Of a stretch of 64,000 bases of DNA, positions 45,824 to 55,262 are shown piece by piece; the stretch's first letter is position 1; every line of letters starts with the position of its first letter. Made by a program: the position numbers and the translations under genes. The stretch spans positions 186,001 through 250,000 of the forward strand of contig NZ_QAOW01000002.1 in the NCBI RefSeq assembly GCF_003051005.1. The letters are read 5' to 3'. This DNA comes from Rhodococcus sp. OK519. Its GTDB lineage: Bacteria > Actinomycetota > Actinomycetes > Mycobacteriales > Mycobacteriaceae. The notes beneath the pieces were generated by a model. It did not search any database, had not been told where the DNA came from, and saw nothing but the letters and a program-made list of their open reading frames with translations.

Positions 45824-47513
45824 GCGGACGTCCCGCCTTGGCCGCAATATCCAGCGCCGCAAGGTAACCGAATACCAGCGCCGGACCGATCGTCGCTCCC
45901 GGCCCTGCATACGTGTGCCCCATGACCGGTGCGCTGGTGTTGCCGGCCGCGTACAGCCCCTCGATCACCGAGCCGTCCTCGCGCAACGCCCGACCGTCGA
46001 TGTCGGTGACGATGCCGCCTTTGGTGCCGAGATCGCCGGGCACCATCTGCGCGGCGTAGAACGGCGGCTTGGCCACCTCCCCCAGGCTCGGGTTGGGTTT
46101 GTTGGTGATGTCGCCGTAGTAGTGGTCGTACTTGCTCTCGCCGCGATGGAAGTCGTCGTCGGTTCCGCTGCGCGCAAAGCTGTTGAACCGCTGCACCGTC
46201 GCCTCGAGTGTCGAGGCGGGCACCCCGATCTTGTCGGCGAGGGCGTCGATACTCGACGCTTTGACGATCGCGCCGCTCTCGAGCCACTTCCGGGGCAGTG
46301 GGCTGCGCGCAGTGACGCCTGCGAACAGGTAGCGGTTGCGGTAGGTCTGGTCGAAGATCAGCCAGGAGGGAAGGTTCTCACCGGGCCCCTCGCCCTGACC
46401 GAATTCGCCGCCGTACATGCGGTGCGTCGCCTCCACGTACGGCAGTGACTCGTTCATGAATCGCTCACCGCGGTCGTTGACCATGATGCTGCGCGGAAGG
46501 GACCGCTCGGCGAGCGCGAACCACGGCCCCTTGGGCAGCGGAATGGACGGCGCCCACCACGCGTCGTCCATGAAATCGATTGCGGCACCGACCTTGAGTC
46601 CGGCATTGATACCGTCGCCGGTGTTGGTGGGCGCGCCGATGGTCCAGTCTGCTCCGATCGGTGCGCGCTGGTACTTCTTGCGCATCTCGTCGTTGGCGTC
46701 GAACCCACCGCAGGCCAGAACCACGCCGTACCTGGCACGGAGAGTCCGCCTGTCGCCGTCCGATTCGACGACCGCCCCCGTCACCCGGCCGTTCTCGACG
46801 ACGAGGTCGACCAGGCCGGTGTCCAGGCGCATCGGAACTCCCGCCGCGCGCACGCCGAGCATCAGTTCGGCCATGAGGGCTGCCCCCATGCCGATCAGCT
46901 TCTGCCCCCGCGCCTTCGCGACGAAGGTGCGCATCCCGACCCGGACCATCCGAACGGGGCCGCGCCAGTGCCGCAATCCCGTACTGAGCCAGCGATAGTC
47001 GGACTGCTTGACCACGACGTTGAGCGGGGCCTTGCTGTACTGCGGATGCAGGGTGTCGAGGTCGTCCCCGAGCGCCCTGGCGTCGAACGGTTTGGGCTCG
47101 CACGAGCGTCCGGTGGACAGGCCGCCGGGCGCCTCCGGGTAGTAGTCGGAGTAGTTCTTCACCCATTCCAGCTTCAGCGGCGAGTTGTCGATGAGGAACT
47201 GCAGAGCCTCGGGTCCACGGTCGAGGTACGTGTCGATCCGGGCGGGGTCGACGCCGGGACCGATGATGCTGTGCAGGTAGCGCCGCGCCGCTTCGATGTC
47301 GTCGGCGGGCGCGTCACGGACGAGGACCGAGTTGCCGGGAATCCATACGCCGCCACCGGACCGCGAGGTGGACCCGCCCCAATACCGGGACTTCTCGACG
47401 ACGACGACCGTGAGCCCCTTCTGCGCGGCCGTGATCGCCGCAGCCATGCCCGCACCGCCCGCCCCCACCACGACCACGTCGAACTGCTCGTCCTGCTCCG
47501 CATTCTGTGCCAT
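45810..47513 (-). CDS. kstD: 3-ketosteroid delta-1-dehydrogenase
   Basis: 567 residues; a flavoprotein that introduces the 1,2 double bond into 3-ketosteroids. The FAD-binding VVVVGAGGAGMAAAITAAQ starts the protein, followed by WGGSTSRSGGGVWIPGN. LACGGFDANDEMRKK and the C-terminal AAGNTSAPVMGHTYAGPGA are typical of KstD rather than of fumarate reductases. GAGGGG precedes the ATG. A KstR-type operator lies 43 bp upstream. Related FAD dehydrogenases for other ketosteroids cannot be excluded. Confidence 0.86.
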   Translation of the reverse strand: MAQNAEQDEQFDVVVVGAGGAGMAAAITAAQKGLTVVVVEKSRYWGGSTSRSGGGVWIPGNSVLVRDAPADDIEAARRYLHSIIGPGVDPARIDTYLDRGPEALQFLIDNSPLKLEWVKNYSDYYPEAPGGLSTGRSCEPKPFDARALGDDLDTLHPQYSKAPLNVVVKQSDYRWLSTGLRHWRGPVRMVRVGMRTFVAKARGQKLIGMGAALMAELMLGVRAAGVPMRLDTGLVDLVVENGRVTGAVVESDGDRRTLRARYGVVLACGGFDANDEMRKKYQRAPIGADWTIGAPTNTGDGINAGLKVGAAIDFMDDAWWAPSIPLPKGPWFALAERSLPRSIMVNDRGERFMNESLPYVEATHRMYGGEFGQGEGPGENLPSWLIFDQTYRNRYLFAGVTARSPLPRKWLESGAIVKASSIDALADKIGVPASTLEATVQRFNSFARSGTDDDFHRGESKYDHYYGDITNKPNPSLGEVAKPPFYAAQMVPGDLGTKGGIVTDIDGRALREDGSVIEGLYAAGNTSAPVMGHTYAGPGATIGPALVFGYLAALDIAAKAGRPLSPR

Positions 47514-47555
47514 GTCAACCCCTCGGTACGCGTCGGCAACCGTCGAACCCAAATC

Positions 47556-47569
47556 TAGAACACGTTTCA
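47556..47569. promoter_or_regulatory. KstR-type operator upstream of kstD
   Basis: TAGAACACGTTTCA matches the KstR consensus TNNAACNNGTTNNA at every fixed position. It lies 43 bp before the kstD start, as expected for a repressor of cholesterol catabolism genes. Confidence 0.72.
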
Positions 47570-47788
47570 GTATTGAACAACGATTTGAGGGTGAAACCGC
47601 CCGCACGCTGGATGGACCGCGGAGTTCGACTCCGATTGCAGGGGTGAAATGATGGATGAAATGTCCACCACGACCCATTTGGGGTTTCCCGATGACCGCA
47701 ACGACCGCTAACGTCTGAACCGCTGCTTCTCCTCTGTCGAAGCAGTCGTAGCACTCGCTCACCCCCCGACGTGAGCGAGCGCTGCACC

Positions 47789-47833
47789 GCCGGGCGGTGG
47801 GTGCGGTCACGCCGGCCGCAGCCACCGCCCGGC
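47789..47833. terminator. Strong hairpin downstream of phoH2
   Basis: 18-bp arms (47789-47806 and 47816-47833; GCCGGGCGGTGGGTGCGG with one mismatch) around a 9-nt loop. It lies 80 bp beyond the phoH2 stop and would end that transcript before kstD. The rest of the 47514-47912 gap holds the KstR site and no ORF. Confidence 0.75.
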
Positions 47834-47885
47834 ACGCCTCCCCTCGGAAGCCGGCCGGTGGCCGCGCGCCTGCCCGCCCACCTCC

Positions 47886-47915
47886 GGCGGTGCCGACTCA
47901 GGCGGTGCCGACTCA
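47886..47915. repeat. 15-bp tandem duplication across the phoH2 stop
   Basis: GGCGGTGCCGACTCA occurs twice head to tail (47886-47900, 47901-47915). On the minus strand this puts a second in-frame TGA five codons after the phoH2 stop. Confidence 0.9.
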
Positions 47916-49223
47916 GCCGGTGGGACCGAACTCCTCGAGCATCTCCGTCACCAAGGCCGCGATCGGCGAGCGTTCACTGCGGGTGAGCGTGACGTGCGCG
48001 AACAGCGGATGGCCCTTCAGCTTCTCGATGACGGCCGCGACACCGTCGTGCCGACCGACCCGCAGGTTGTCACGCTGTGCGACATCGTGGGTGAGCACGA
48101 CCCGGGATCCCGTGCCGAGTCGCGACAGGACGGTGAGCAGCACATTGCGCTCGAGAGACTGCGCCTCGTCCACGATCACGAACGAATCGTGTAGCGACCG
48201 TCCGCGAATGTGCGTGAGCGGCAGCACTTCCAGCATTCCGCGGCTCAGCACCTCCTCCATCACCTCGGGGCTCGCGAGCCCGTCCAGCGTGTCGAAGACC
48301 GCCTGCGCCCACGGGCCCATCTTCTCGCTCTCACTGCCCGGAAGGTAGCCCAGCTCCTGGCCTCCCACCGCGTACAGCGGGCGAAACACCACGATCTTGC
48401 GGTGGCTGCGCCGTTCGAGGACGGCTTCGAGCCCCGCCATGAGAGCGAGCGCCGACTTTCCGGTTCCTGCCTTGCCACCGAGCGAGACGATCCCGATGCT
48501 CTCGTCGAGCAGCAGATCCAGCGCCACGCGCTGCTCTGCGGACCGGCCGTGCAGGCCGAAGGCCTCGCGCTCACCGCGCACCAACTGCACCCGCTTGTCC
48601 GGGGTCACCCGACCGAGCGCGCTCGATCTCCCGCCGAGTAGACGAATACCCGTGTGACACGGTAGCTCTCGCGCCTCATCGAGATCGACGACACCCTCCG
48701 CGAACATCTGGTCGATGTCACCGGAGTCGACATCGAGTTCCGTCATACCGGTCCACCCGGACGGGACGACGTCGTGCGCGCGGAATTCGTCGGCGGGCAG
48801 GCCCACCGCGCCGGCCTTCACGCGGAGTGGAATGTCCTTGCTGACCAGGACCACGTCCTTGCCCTCGGCCGCAAGGTTGAGCGCGCATGCCAGGATTCTG
48901 GAATCGTTGCTGTCCGTTCGGAATCCGACCGGGAGCACTGACGGATCGGTGTGGTTGAGTTCCACCTGGAGCGTGCCGTTCTCGGTACCGATCGGCACCG
49001 GGCGATCGAGTCGACCGAACTCGAGCCGGAGATCGTCGAGCATCCGCAGTGCTTCGCGGGCGAACCAACCCAGCTCGTGATGGTGACGCTTGTCCTCGAG
49101 CTCGCTGATCACGATCAGTGGCAGAACCACTTCGTGTTCTGCGAATCTACTGGCGGCCCACGGATCCGAGAGCAGGACCGAGGTGTCGAGGACGTAAGTG
49201 CGGACGGAGCTGATTGCGGTCAC
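47913..49223 (-). CDS. phoH2: PhoH2: PIN nuclease fused to PhoH ATPase
   Basis: 436 residues. The N-terminal PIN domain ([14 protein letters not shown], then [16 protein letters not shown]) carries acidic residues for RNA cleavage. The C-terminal PhoH domain has Walker [15 protein letters not shown] and Walker B-like [14 protein letters not shown]. Mycobacterial PhoH2 is a sequence-specific RNA helicase and ribonuclease paired with an antitoxin, PhoAT. No recognisable phoAT gene is seen; instead a 17-codon leader ORF lies 70 bp upstream. GTG start after GAGGAG. Confidence 0.93.
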   Translation of the reverse strand: MTAISSVRTYVLDTSVLLSDPWAASRFAEHEVVLPLIVISELEDKRHHHELGWFAREALRMLDDLRLEFGRLDRPVPIGTENGTLQVELNHTDPSVLPVGFRTDSNDSRILACALNLAAEGKDVVLVSKDIPLRVKAGAVGLPADEFRAHDVVPSGWTGMTELDVDSGDIDQMFAEGVVDLDEARELPCHTGIRLLGGRSSALGRVTPDKRVQLVRGEREAFGLHGRSAEQRVALDLLLDESIGIVSLGGKAGTGKSALALMAGLEAVLERRSHRKIVVFRPLYAVGGQELGYLPGSESEKMGPWAQAVFDTLDGLASPEVMEEVLSRGMLEVLPLTHIRGRSLHDSFVIVDEAQSLERNVLLTVLSRLGTGSRVVLTHDVAQRDNLRVGRHDGVAAVIEKLKGHPLFAHVTLTRSERSPIAALVTEMLEEFGPTG

Positions 49224-49282
49224 GTGAGGCTCCTCGTTCGGCTGCGTGGCACCCGCGCAAACCTGTTCGCTGGACCGGTCCG

Positions 49283-49310
49283 GGCCCGAGTGTCAGATGA
49301 CACGAGGGCC
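49283..49310 (-). promoter_or_regulatory. Hairpin overlapping the end of the phoH2 leader ORF
   Basis: GGCCCGAGTGTCA and TGACACGAGGGCC form an imperfect hairpin with the stop codon of the short leader ORF in its stem. It could act as an attenuator or translation-sensitive element in the phoH2 5' leader. Confidence 0.5.
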
Positions 49311-49346
49311 GGGTGCCGGCCCCCTCGCACTGAATAGTTCAGCCAC
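49293..49346 (-). CDS. 17-codon leader ORF upstream of phoH2
   Basis: GTG start with GGGAGG at 8 nt spacing, encoding MAELFSARGPAPGPRVI and ending in TGA inside a hairpin. It lies 69 bp upstream of phoH2 on the same strand. The good ribosome site and the stop-codon hairpin suggest a translated leader that regulates phoH2. It is too short to be an obvious PhoAT antitoxin, though a peptide antitoxin cannot be excluded. Confidence 0.5.
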   Translation of the reverse strand: MAELFSARGPAPGPRVI

Positions 49347-49362
49347 GATCAGGACCTCCCGT

Positions 49363-49387
49363 ACAGTCAGCTACCCCTGCTGACTGT
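49363..49387. promoter_or_regulatory. Inverted repeat upstream of the phoH2 leader
   Basis: ACAGTCAGC and GCTGACTGT are perfect 9-bp arms with a 7-bp spacer, 17 bp upstream of the leader ORF. It could be an operator or the first leader hairpin. Between here and 49635 I see no gene; the promoters of phoH2 and of the uridine-kinase-like gene must lie there. Confidence 0.5.
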
Positions 49388-49635
49388 TAAGCGCGACGGT
49401 ACGCCTGTAGACCGATCCGCCAGTGCACGCGTCCGGCGTGTCGAGTGAACGGAGCGTTACGCATCGCCCCGCTCACAGGTTGTCGCCGCCGTCGTCCGCG
49501 CGCTGCCACTGACGACATCCCTGGTCACGGTATCGATATTCTCCGCGGCAAATCTCGATCGCGAGTGGCGGGCTGACGCGTGCACCGGGCGCAGCGCCTA
49601 CTCGTCGGCACCGATCGATCGTCCACACTGGAACA

Positions 49636-49701
49636 GTGATTCCCCCCAACGCCGACGACACCATCGCACTCGAACGCCCCGGCCCCGGTCAGCGCCGATG
49701 A
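49636..49701 (+). CDS. Possible 21-codon ORF coupled to the kinase-like gene
   Basis: GTG start, MIPPNADDTIALERPGPGQRR, with its TGA overlapping the next ATG (ATGA). There is no ribosome site and the start could be leaderless. Overlap suggests coupling, but the ORF may be chance. Confidence 0.3.
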   Translation: MIPPNADDTIALERPGPGQRR

Positions 49702-50312
49702 CATCCTTCCGTCCCGTCACACCCGACGCGCTGGTCGAACTGGTAGTCGACCGTGCCACCGCAGAACCCGGAGTCCGAGTGGTTGCGATATCCGGCGCAG
49801 ATGCGGCGGATCCGGTGGGGTTCGCGGATCGGGTGAGCGCACGCCTGCGTCTCTCCGGTCGTCCCGCTGCGGTGGTGTCGCTACACGAGTACGTTCGGCC
49901 CGCCTCGCTCCGCTTCGAGCACGGCCACCGCGACGGATACAGCTACCGCACAGGCTGGTTCGACTTTCCGGCACTGCATCGCGAAGTCGTCGTGGCGCTG
50001 CGCGAGCGGCAGAAGTGGCTACCCCGGCTGTGGGACGAATCCACCGATCGCTCGGCACGGGCATCGATCCTCGACGCCGGCCCCAGACAGGTGCTGCTGC
50101 TCGCCGGACCGATGCTGCACGGACGCGAGCTCGGCACGGATGTCGTCGTGCAGCTGATGCTCTCCGCCAATGCCCTCCGGCGCCGCACTTCGTCCGACGA
50201 CCTGTGGACGATCGATCCGCTGCTCGCGCACGATGCCGCGAACGACGCCGCAGCGGACATCGTGGTGCGCTACGACCATCCCGACCGCCCGGCGGTATCG
50301 GACGGACGGTGA
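49698..50312 (+). CDS. Uridine-kinase-like P-loop-derived protein
   Basis: 204 residues similar in layout to uridine kinase-like actinobacterial proteins: VRVVAISGADAADPVGFADRV occupies the P-loop position, VVSLHEYVRPASLRFEHGHR follows strand 2, and LLLAGPMLHGRELGTDVVVQ is a later Walker-B-type strand. The canonical GKS/T is missing, so ATP binding is doubtful and it may be a degenerate, non-catalytic member. It is convergent with glyA. Confidence 0.65.
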   Translation: MTSFRPVTPDALVELVVDRATAEPGVRVVAISGADAADPVGFADRVSARLRLSGRPAAVVSLHEYVRPASLRFEHGHRDGYSYRTGWFDFPALHREVVVALRERQKWLPRLWDESTDRSARASILDAGPRQVLLLAGPMLHGRELGTDVVVQLMLSANALRRRTSSDDLWTIDPLLAHDAANDAAADIVVRYDHPDRPAVSDGR

Positions 50313-50317
50313 ACACG

Positions 50318-50353
50318 ACGACGGCCCGTACCCCATGGGGTACGGGCCGTCGT
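50318..50353. terminator. 36-bp perfect palindrome, bidirectional terminator
   Basis: A perfect palindrome centred at CCCCATGGGG with arms reading ACGACGGCCCGTACCCC. It lies between the kinase-like gene and convergent glyA, 5-10 bp from both stops. Confidence 0.85.
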
Positions 50354-50363
50354 GGACCGAGAA

Positions 50364-51674
50364 TCAGGCCTTGGGCAGCAGACCCCAGCCCTCGAGACCC
50401 TCGTACAGCGGGAAGTCCTGCGCCAGCGTCGAGACCCGGGCACGCAGGGCCGGGACATCGGCGCCCGCACCAGCAGCGAGCGCCGTCGCGATGATGTCGG
50501 CGACCTCGGTGAACTCGGCGTCGCCGAAGCCGCGGGTGGCCAGCGCCGGAGTACCGATACGCAGACCCGACGGGTTCATCGGCGGACGCGGATCGAACGG
50601 CACCGCGTTGCGGTTGACGGTGATACCGATCTCGTGGAGCAGATCCTCACCCTGCTGGCCGTCGAGCTGCGAATGGCGCAGATCCACCAGAACCAGGTGG
50701 ACGTCGGTGCCACCGGTGAGGACCGAGATGCCGTTGCCGGCGACGTCGGCGCCGCCGAGGCGCTCGGCGAGGATCTTCGAGCCGGCCAGGGTGCGCTCCT
50801 GGCGGGCCTTGAACTCGTCGGTGCCGGCGATCTTCATCGCCACAGCCTTCGCGGCGATCGCGTGCATCAGCGGGCCGCCCTGCTGACCCGGGAACACCGC
50901 GGAGTTGAGCTTCTTCGCCCACTCCTTCTTCGCCAGGATCATGCCCGAACGCGGGCCACCGAGGGTCTTGTGGACCGTGGTCGAGACGACATCGGCGTGC
51001 GGCACCGGCGACGGGTGCAGACCCGCAGCGACCAGACCGGCGAAGTGCGCCATGTCGACCCAGAGCTTGGCGCCGATCTCGTCGGCGATCGAACGGAACG
51101 CAGCGAAGTCGAGGTGACGCGGATACGCGGACCAGCCGGCGATCAGGACCTGCGGCTTCTCCCGCAGCGCCGTCTCGCGGACCTGGTCCATGTCGACGAC
51201 GTGGGTGTCCTCACGGACACCGTAGGAAGCGACCTCGTACAGCTTGCCCGAGAAGTTGAGCTTCATGCCGTGGGTGAGGTGACCGCCGTGGGCCAGATCC
51301 ATGCCCATGAGCTTCTCGCCCGGGTTCATCAGCGCCATCAACACCGCGGCGTTGGCCTGCGCGCCGGCGTGCGGCTGCACGTTCGCGAACTCGGCCCCGA
51401 AGACCTCCTTGGCGCGGCTGCGCGCCAGGTCCTCCACGACGTCGACGAACTCGCAGCCGCCGTAGTAGCGGCGACCCGGGTAGCCCTCGGCGTACTTGTT
51501 GGTCAGGACGCTGCCCTGGGCCTCGAGGACGGCGCGGGGAACGAAGTTCTCCGACGCGATCATCTCGAGGGTGTCACGCTGACGCGACAACTCACCCGCC
51601 ATCGCGGTGGCGACCTCGGGGTCCAGTTCGGCGAGGGACGCGGTGTTCACGTCGGTGGCAGGCACAGCAGTCAT
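50364..51674 (-). CDS. glyA: Serine hydroxymethyltransferase
   Basis: 436 residues; converts serine and tetrahydrofolate to glycine and methylene-THF with PLP. The Schiff-base Lys is in [29 protein letters not shown] and the [17 protein letters not shown]-type start region (ASENFV) are typical. It starts 42 bp after the DUF885 gene on the same strand, so the two may form an operon. Motifs and length are normal. Confidence 0.96.
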   Translation of the reverse strand: MTAVPATDVNTASLAELDPEVATAMAGELSRQRDTLEMIASENFVPRAVLEAQGSVLTNKYAEGYPGRRYYGGCEFVDVVEDLARSRAKEVFGAEFANVQPHAGAQANAAVLMALMNPGEKLMGMDLAHGGHLTHGMKLNFSGKLYEVASYGVREDTHVVDMDQVRETALREKPQVLIAGWSAYPRHLDFAAFRSIADEIGAKLWVDMAHFAGLVAAGLHPSPVPHADVVSTTVHKTLGGPRSGMILAKKEWAKKLNSAVFPGQQGGPLMHAIAAKAVAMKIAGTDEFKARQERTLAGSKILAERLGGADVAGNGISVLTGGTDVHLVLVDLRHSQLDGQQGEDLLHEIGITVNRNAVPFDPRPPMNPSGLRIGTPALATRGFGDAEFTEVADIIATALAAGAGADVPALRARVSTLAQDFPLYEGLEGWGLLPKA

Positions 51675-51716
51675 CAGCGAATCTCCAGGCTGGATTGCGG
51701 AAGTATCCCCCTCAGT

Positions 51717-52985
51717 CTAAGGACGAGGCGGTTCAGTCCCCAAAGCGGCTCCGTCGGCGGCCACCAGGTCGTCGCGCAGCGCGCCCGGGGTGAGTGGTTC
51801 GTCGAGCAGTCGACGGAACCGATCGGACCGTTCCGGTCCGATCGGCGCACGGTCCAGCCAGGCCCCGAGCAGCCGGTAACCCTCGACGTAGGTGCTGATG
51901 TAGGCCCGCCACAGCGGCGACGACAAGAAGCGCAGGCTCTGCTTCGCCCGCTCCGGACTCGTCAGGCTCCACCGCTGCAGGTACGCCTCGACGTCCTCGA
52001 CGCTCGCGTGTCGGTCGTGCAGCAGCAGGGCCGCGTCCTGGCGCACCGACAGCAGGCCGCTCGACGCCGCCGACAACTCCTCTGCGCGGTCGCCGTCGAA
52101 CCGCAACCCCAGGTCGGCGTAGATCTCCTGCGCCCACCGTCCCCAGCCTTGACCGGCAGCTCCGCTCACACCCGCGCCCACGACGGATTCCAGGGCCAGG
52201 TCTGCGAGCCCCTCGGCCATGAGGCACTGCGGGGTATTGACGACGAACAGCGTCTGCTCGAGCTGTCCGGCTCCGACGAGGCCGGCCTCCTTGCGGCAGT
52301 GCTCGGTGTGGTGGCCCGGATACGACTCGTGCGCGATCAGCCGCGGGAGGTTCGACATGTGCTGGTCGAGGTCGGAGTTGATCGCGACGGTGGACCGGTA
52401 GCCGCCGAGGTAGTAGTTGAACCCGGACCACGGCTTGTCGCCGACCACCTCGTAGTCGACGCGCTCTGTGTCGGGCAACGCGTACGCGGCCCGCACCCGG
52501 TCGCGCAGTGCACTGTTGAATGCCTCGACGCACTCGCCGAGGCGATCCGGTGGGATGCGGTCCGCGGCACGGTGCGCCTCCATCCGCTCCGAGAGGGTGC
52601 CCGGCCCGGGCAGCACGGCGTCCATGCGTCGGTGGGCCTCGCGGTAGGTGTCCTCGTCAGCGGGCTCGATCCGCACGTCGAAGTAGGCGGCGACCTCGTC
52701 GACGAAACCGATGTCGTCGCCCGCGAACTTGCGGGCCGAACACTCCAGCGCGGTCAGGTGGGCGTCGAGGAAGCGGATTCGCTCCGCCGACAGGCCTGCC
52801 GAGGTCAGGTCCGCCCTCAGTGCGCGAGCGTCGCCGGCCAGTCGGCGCGGGTCCGGGCGCGGCTCGTTCTCCACCTGACGGCGCAACGCCGGATCGCCCG
52901 TGTAGGCATCGACGAAACCTTCCTCCAAGCGGTCGAAACGCAGACCCAGCAGGAGGTATTCACGCACCAATGTGTCGGGCTCCAT
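51717..52985 (-). CDS. DUF885 metalloprotease-like protein
   Basis: 422 residues. The zinc-peptidase motif is LIAHESYPGHHTEHCRK (HExxxGH type), with LMAEGLADLALES downstream offering a Glu ligand. DUF885 proteins are uncharacterised M1/M32-like putative carboxypeptidases; activity here is inferred from the motif. Cytoplasmic, no signal peptide. TAGTGT lies 8 nt before the ATG. It precedes glyA. Confidence 0.85.
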   Translation of the reverse strand: MEPDTLVREYLLLGLRFDRLEEGFVDAYTGDPALRRQVENEPRPDPRRLAGDARALRADLTSAGLSAERIRFLDAHLTALECSARKFAGDDIGFVDEVAAYFDVRIEPADEDTYREAHRRMDAVLPGPGTLSERMEAHRAADRIPPDRLGECVEAFNSALRDRVRAAYALPDTERVDYEVVGDKPWSGFNYYLGGYRSTVAINSDLDQHMSNLPRLIAHESYPGHHTEHCRKEAGLVGAGQLEQTLFVVNTPQCLMAEGLADLALESVVGAGVSGAAGQGWGRWAQEIYADLGLRFDGDRAEELSAASSGLLSVRQDAALLLHDRHASVEDVEAYLQRWSLTSPERAKQSLRFLSSPLWRAYISTYVEGYRLLGAWLDRAPIGPERSDRFRRLLDEPLTPGALRDDLVAADGAALGTEPPRP

Positions 52986-53135
52986 GACGGCCGACACTAG
53001 TCGTTTTCGGTTCGAAGTGGACCCGACGTATCGGTGGACTGTGGCTGCGAGCACAATTTGCGTCATGCACCTGCCTCCCCCCAGCACGCGCATACACCGA
53101 CCGCAGTCGGAGCCGCTCTCACGAGAGGTGCGCCG

Positions 53136-54068
53136 ATGGCTCGGGTGAGCGAAACCAGCCCCTACGTCGAGTTCGACCGCAAGCAGTGGCGCAAGCTCCG
53201 CAAGGCGACACCGCTCGTGCTCACAGAGGAAGAACTCGTCGGGCTGCGCGGCCTCGGTGAACAGATCGATCTCGACGAGGTTGCCGAGGTCTACCTGCCA
53301 CTCGCACGCCTGATCCACCTGCAGGTCGCGGCCCGCCAGCGACTGTTCGCGGCCACCGCAACGTTCCTCGGGGACAAGCACCCCGACCGTCAGGTGCCGT
53401 TCGTCATCGGCGTTGCGGGCAGCGTCGCGGTCGGCAAGTCGACAACGGCCCGCGTGCTGCAGGCCCTGCTCGCCCGGTGGGAGCACCATCCGCGCGTCGA
53501 CCTGGTCACCACCGACGGCTTCCTCTACCCCACCGCGGAACTGACCCGGCGGGGCATGATGCACCGCAAGGGCTTTCCGGAGAGCTATGACCGCCGCAAG
53601 CTGCTGCGGTTCGTCACAGAGGTCAAGTCCGGCGCAGAAGAAGTTGCGGCGCCGGTTTATTCACACACCTCGTACGACGTGATCCCGGGCCAGTACCACC
53701 TCATCCGGCAGCCGGACATCCTCATCATCGAGGGCCTCAACGTGCTGCAGACCGGACCCCGCCTCATGGTGTCGGATCTGTTCGACTTCTCGATTTACGT
53801 CGATGCACGGATCGAGGACATCGAGGCGTGGTACATCAAACGCTTTCTGGCACTGCGCAAGACTTCGTTCGCCGATCCCAACGCGCACTTCCACCACTAT
53901 TCCGCGCTGTCCGACGAGCATGCGACCCTCGCGGCCGAGGACATCTGGAACTCGATCAACCGCCCCAATCTCGTCGAGAACATCCTGCCGACCCGGCCGC
54001 GCGCGACGCTGGTGCTCCGCAAGGACGCCGATCACACCATCAACAGGCTGCGACTACGCAAACTCTGA
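53136..54068 (+). CDS. coaA: Type I pantothenate kinase
   Basis: 310 residues; first step of coenzyme A synthesis. P-loop [56 protein letters not shown] and a C-terminal [20 protein letters not shown] are standard for CoaA. GAGAGG precedes the ATG. As in M. tuberculosis it lies close to glyA and phoH2. Confidence 0.96.
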   Translation: MARVSETSPYVEFDRKQWRKLRKATPLVLTEEELVGLRGLGEQIDLDEVAEVYLPLARLIHLQVAARQRLFAATATFLGDKHPDRQVPFVIGVAGSVAVGKSTTARVLQALLARWEHHPRVDLVTTDGFLYPTAELTRRGMMHRKGFPESYDRRKLLRFVTEVKSGAEEVAAPVYSHTSYDVIPGQYHLIRQPDILIIEGLNVLQTGPRLMVSDLFDFSIYVDARIEDIEAWYIKRFLALRKTSFADPNAHFHHYSALSDEHATLAAEDIWNSINRPNLVENILPTRPRATLVLRKDADHTINRLRLRKL

Positions 54069-54077
54069 TCCCGGACC

Positions 54078-54117
54078 GGGTGTCCTTCACGCTCCCCTGG
54101 TGACGCGAAGGACACCC
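54078..54117. terminator. Hairpin between coaA and the esterase-like gene
   Basis: 11-bp perfect arms GGGTGTCCTTC (54078-54088) and complement (54107-54117) with an 18-nt loop. It is placed between convergent genes. Confidence 0.7.
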
Positions 54118-54122
54118 CGCGG

Positions 54123-55262
54123 TCAGAGCCCCTCGTAGGCCCTCGCGACGTACGCATCCGTCCGCGGGGCACCCAGCAGCTGCGGCGTCATCTTGTTCAT
54201 CACATAGGCGAACGTCATCCGGCGGTCCAGGTCGTTGACGACGATCGATCCTCCGTAGCCGGTCCACCAGCACACCCGTCCGGTCGGGATCGACGGGTGG
54301 ACCTTCGGCGCGGGCAGCGCGAAGCCCAGGCCGAAACGCAATGCCACGCCGAGGACCTGGTCGATGCCGTCGGCCTGCACGTCGAAGATGCGGTCGATCG
54401 TCTCGGGTCGCAACAAGCGCTCGCCCGAGAGCGTCCGTCCGCCGTGCGAGAGCACCGACTGCGCGACGGCGACCGATCGGGCGTTACCGTGCCCGTTCGC
54501 GCCACCGATCTCGGCGCCGCGCCACTGCCTGCTCGACGTCTCCGGGATCGGGATCACCGGATTCGTCATCGTCTTGACGAAGATGCCGTCGGGCGGGAGC
54601 GCCGCGTAGTCGAATCCGGTGGGCGGCGGCGGGATCAGGGGCGCGATGCGTGCGTCGACGTCGGAGGGGGTCCCGATGTAGTAGTCGGCGCCGCAGGTAT
54701 CGGCGATCTCGGTTGCGAAGAACTCCCCGAGGCTGCGGCCCGTCACACGCCGGACGATCCCGCCGACCAGGTGCCCGTAGTTGGTGGCGTGGTAGCCCGA
54801 TCCGCTCCCCGGCTCCCACCACGGTGCCTGCGCGGCAAGGAAGTCCTCCGCGCGGACGGCGTCACAGATGTCGGCGACGGTGAGCCGCCGTTCCCAGCCA
54901 CTCACGCCGGACGTGTGCCCGAGGACGTGACGCACCAGGACACCCTCCTTGCCGTTCGCGGCGAACTCCGGCCAGTACCGCGCCACCGGGGCCTCGAGGT
55001 CGAGCTCGTCGCGGTCGACCAGGAGGAGTGCTGAGAGCACCGTCATGGTCTTCGTCAGCGAGTAGGTATTGACGACCGTGTCCTTGACCCAGCGCGCACC
55101 GGTGTCGACGTCGGCGACGCCGCCCCACAGGTCGACGACGATCTCCCCGTCCCGCACGACACACACCGATGCACCCGCATCGGATCCGTCGTCGAGGTTG
55201 CGCTGCAACAGGTCCCGCAGACCATCGAACCGGGGTGCCGCGAATCCCTCGACGGCCGTCAC
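54123..55262 (-). CDS. EstB-like serine hydrolase (beta-lactamase fold)
   Basis: 379 residues. SxxK in VNTYSLTKTMTVLSAL, YxN-like GYHATNYGHLVGG, and a late WWTGYGGSIVV that fits the third box. Such proteins are usually esterases acting on short-chain or aryl esters. No signal peptide, so it is cytoplasmic. GTG overlaps the stop of the flavin monooxygenase gene (GTGA). The pair suggests oxidation of a ketone to an ester and then hydrolysis. Confidence 0.85.
   Translation of the reverse strand: MTAVEGFAAPRFDGLRDLLQRNLDDGSDAGASVCVVRDGEIVVDLWGGVADVDTGARWVKDTVVNTYSLTKTMTVLSALLLVDRDELDLEAPVARYWPEFAANGKEGVLVRHVLGHTSGVSGWERRLTVADICDAVRAEDFLAAQAPWWEPGSGSGYHATNYGHLVGGIVRRVTGRSLGEFFATEIADTCGADYYIGTPSDVDARIAPLIPPPPTGFDYAALPPDGIFVKTMTNPVIPIPETSSRQWRGAEIGGANGHGNARSVAVAQSVLSHGGRTLSGERLLRPETIDRIFDVQADGIDQVLGVALRFGLGFALPAPKVHPSIPTGRVCWWTGYGGSIVVNDLDRRMTFAYVMNKMTPQLLGAPRTDAYVARAYEGL

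Noticed and set aside
50352-53000. 882-codon open frame on the plus strand
   Set aside because: It lies antisense to glyA and the DUF885 gene, whose motifs are intact. Long antisense frames are common at this GC content.
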